Shown: in pieces, positions 8,602 to 9,941 of the stretch | Layout of the letters: the number at the start of each line of letters is the position of its first letter | How positions within the stretch are numbered: position 1 is the first letter of the stretch | Position numbers and translations under genes: made by a program | Source of the DNA: Clostridiales bacterium | GTDB lineage: Bacteria > Bacillota_A > Clostridia > Christensenellales > Aristaeellaceae | Length of the DNA stretch: 9,941 bases | Assembly (NCBI GenBank): GCA_012514855.1 | Contig: JAAYZL010000223.1 | Location: 1 to 9,941, forward strand | Direction: 5' to 3' | Notes under the pieces: generated by a model | Told to the model about the DNA's origin: nothing | The model's input: only the letters and a program-made list of their open reading frames with translations | Database searches by the model: none

Positions 8602-9642
8602 ATGAAGAAACTGGTCGCTCTGTTGGTGCTCGTTGCCTGCGCCTTCTCGTTTGCCATCGCAGAGGAGGTCTGGCTTCCGCAGCGGCCCGAGGTCAAGAAG
8701 CCCATCGCCGGAGAGCTTGAGCTGATCGACCCCATCGCAATCGCCCAAAGAACCGAATTCGAACAGTACGACTGGAAGTTCGGCCTCATCAACTACGCGT
8801 CCGATTTCCAGAGCTCCATCGACATCGCCCAGGGCATCAAGGACTATGCCGCGAACTACGGCATAGAGGTCGTCGAGGTCACCGTCGACATGGATGTCTC
8901 CAAGAAGCCCTCCGCGGTGGAGACGCTTTTGATGCAGGAGGTGGACTTCATCATCGACGCCAGCTGGATCGGAACCGACGCCAGCATCATCGCGGCGCTT
9001 GAGGAAGGCGTTCCCACGCTCACCTACGACACCATCTTCAACGAGGAGTTGTCCTGGTTTATCGGCGGCGACAACGCCACCTCGGGCTACACCATCGGCA
9101 AGTACATGGGCGATATCATCAACGGGCAGTGGGGCGGCGCGTACGACTATCTCGTGCTGTTCTCCTCGTTCGGCACCTCCGAGGCGATGACGCTGCGCAT
9201 GGAATCCGCGTTCAAGGGCTTTGAGGAGAAGGGAATCGCGATCGACCCGGACAAGGTCGTCTACTACGACACGCAGGGGCAGGCGATCAAGGCGCAGCAG
9301 TACGCCGCGGACTTCCTGACCGCGCATCCCGAAGCCACGAAGATACTCTTCGGCGGCAACAACGGCGACGCGGGCGTGGGCATGCTGGCCGCCGTGCAGA
9401 CGGCCGGGCGCGAGGCAGACGTGATCATCTACACCTACGGCGCGGAACAGGCCGCCATCGACAACATGCGCGGCGAGCCGAACTGCTGGGTGGCCGACGT
9501 CGGCTACTACTTCAAGCAGTACGGCGCGATGGGCGTGGACACCGCCATCCGCATACTCAACGGCGAGGTCGTCTCGACCTACGTGACGCCGGAGATGTTC
9601 GTCATCAACCACGAGAACGTCGACAGCTATCTGGGCGCGTAG
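8602..9642 (+). CDS. Secreted sugar-type substrate-binding protein (periplasmic binding protein type 1, RbsB-like)
   Basis: A 346-residue extracytoplasmic receptor for the ABC importer. Residues 1-20 form a signal peptide (Lys-Lys, hydrophobic core, AIA before Glu21), suggesting signal-peptidase I cleavage. LVAC at 10-13 also fits a lipobox, so lipidation at Cys13 cannot be ruled out. Residues 21-57 form a proline- and acid-rich leader before the first core strand (WKFGLINYA, 58-66). Fold landmarks are FIIDASWIGTDASIIAALEEGVPTLTYD (lobe 1), IGGDNATSGYTIGKYM (154-169), Arg199 in the hinge-side helix, and GGNNGDAGVGMLAAVQ (251-266). Divergence from RbsB is clear, so the ligand could be ribose, galactose, inositol or an amino or acyl derivative. 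AAGGAGGG at 8588-8595 lies 6 bases before the ATG. The gene is last in the operon, separated from its ATPase and permease by three enzyme genes, which is atypical. Confidence 0.92.
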   Translation: MKKLVALLVLVACAFSFAIAEEVWLPQRPEVKKPIAGELELIDPIAIAQRTEFEQYDWKFGLINYASDFQSSIDIAQGIKDYAANYGIEVVEVTVDMDVSKKPSAVETLLMQEVDFIIDASWIGTDASIIAALEEGVPTLTYDTIFNEELSWFIGGDNATSGYTIGKYMGDIINGQWGGAYDYLVLFSSFGTSEAMTLRMESAFKGFEEKGIAIDPDKVVYYDTQGQAIKAQQYAADFLTAHPEATKILFGGNNGDAGVGMLAAVQTAGREADVIIYTYGAEQAAIDNMRGEPNCWVADVGYYFKQYGAMGVDTAIRILNGEVVSTYVTPEMFVINHENVDSYLGA

Positions 9643-9662
9643 ACGGGCGCGCTATGTCGGAC

Positions 9663-9699
9663 GGGAGGCGGCGGTTGCCGCCTCCCAAATTGTCCTTTT
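9663..9699 (+). terminator. Hairpin terminator after the operon
   Basis: GGGAGGCGGC (9663-9672) pairs perfectly with GCCGCCTCCC (9677-9686) across a GGTT loop, giving a 10-bp nearly all-GC stem 20 bases after the last stop codon. The following tract is AAATTGTCCTTTT, so the uridine run is interrupted and offset. The hairpin is very strong but the T-tract is imperfect, so termination may be partial or factor-assisted. Confidence 0.78.
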
Positions 9700-9941
9700 G
9701 ATACCAATCCAAAATATGAATTCCTCGTCGCGCCGGGTCTTTTCGCGCACGGCGGTCCGTTCAAATCTTCGGTTTGAGCGGACCGGTCGCGTGGCGACTT
9801 TGATTGCCTTCGGCAATCAAACCTCACTTTGTCGCTCTCCGCACAACGTAGCGCTGCTACGCCTGCGCTCCGGCTCCTTGCCGGGAACAAAAATCCCTCG
9901 CCGGATTCCACAACTTCCGTAGTGGGCGGAGCACTAGGTAA
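9687..9941. other. Gene-free tail with palindromic structure
   Basis: No convincing gene is present on either strand. Open frames across this stretch are Arg/Ser/Pro-rich, run through the terminator or the hairpins, and lack credible ribosome binding sites. The stretch begins with AT-rich sequence (about 9687-9722), then becomes a series of inverted repeats (9753-9884), then about 57 bases with only minor pairing, such as TAGTG (9920-9924) with CACTA (9932-9936). No promoter for a following gene can be assigned with confidence. Confidence 0.7.
9753..9884. repeat. Tandem hairpin array (candidate extragenic palindromic repeat or structured RNA)
   Basis: Five hairpins follow one another. (A) CGGTCCGTTCAAA 9753-9765 with TTTGAGCGGACCG 9773-9785: 13 pairs, one T-G wobble, loop containing C-TTCG-G. 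(B) GTCGC 9786-9790 with GCGAC 9794-9798, loop GTG. (C) TTTGATTGCC 9799-9808 with GGCAATCAAA 9812-9821: 10 perfect pairs, loop TTC. (D) CGTAGC 9847-9852 with GCTACG 9856-9861, loop GCT. (E) CCGGC 9870-9874 with GCCGG 9880-9884. A, B and C abut with no unpaired base between them. The arrangement is seen directly; that it is a dispersed repeat family is inferred and needs a genome-wide search. Confidence 0.6.

Noticed and set aside
9753..9884. CRISPR array or integron attC site
   Set aside because: The stems differ from each other in sequence and length and there are no equal-length spacers, so it is not CRISPR. No integrase gene or attC core pattern was recognised.
9627..9911. A 94-codon - strand frame in the tail
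   Set aside because: It runs through the terminator stem and the hairpin array, is Arg/Ser/Pro-rich and shows no ribosome binding site or domain. It is best explained as a chance frame over palindromic DNA.
9698..9922. A 74-codon + strand frame in the tail
   Set aside because: It begins right at the terminator tail with no Shine-Dalgarno and spans the inverted repeats; no recognisable protein features.

Overview
The window is a single, tightly packed catabolic operon read entirely on the + strand, followed by a strong hairpin terminator and a gene-free, palindrome-rich tail. The DNA is GC-rich by eye (not counted). Almost every gene has a strong GGAGG-type ribosome binding site 5-8 bases before its ATG. 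The codons TTA, CTA and TCA are almost absent. The binding protein has a short MKK...AIA-EE secretion signal. Together these suggest a GC-rich anaerobic Bacillota/Clostridia-type bacterium, possibly from a gut or animal environment. This placement is an inference, and no marker gene is present to confirm it.

Layout: GntR/FCD regulator (29-673); class III PLP aminotransferase (701-2017); zinc-dependent medium-chain alcohol/polyol dehydrogenase (2064-3116); two-domain sugar ABC ATPase (3129-4655); RbsC-type permease (4652-5614); IolB-family 5-deoxy-glucuronate isomerase (5632-6456); short-chain dehydrogenase (6479-7318); M20 metallo-hydrolase (7323-8543); secreted periplasmic-binding-protein-like sugar receptor (8602-9642). 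Gaps are 4-58 bases or overlaps. A small hairpin sits before the receptor gene. A 10-bp GC hairpin ends the unit at 9663-9686. From 9753 to 9884 there is a run of five hairpins, the first three abutting with no spacer, that resembles an extragenic palindromic repeat or a structured RNA/DNA element.

Working model (inference): a carbohydrate-like molecule is captured by the receptor and imported by the ATPase and permease. It is processed by an amide hydrolase (M20), an aminotransferase, two dehydrogenases and a keto/aldo isomerase of the inositol-degradation family, under control of a GntR/FCD repressor that senses a substrate or intermediate. The mix of amide hydrolase, aminotransferase, two polyol/sugar oxidoreductases and IolB is not the standard inositol (iol) operon: IolC, IolD, IolE, IolG, a kinase and an aldolase are all missing from the window. 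It points to an amino- or N-acylamino-substituted cyclitol, sugar or uronic acid as substrate. The exact compound cannot be read from sequence alone.
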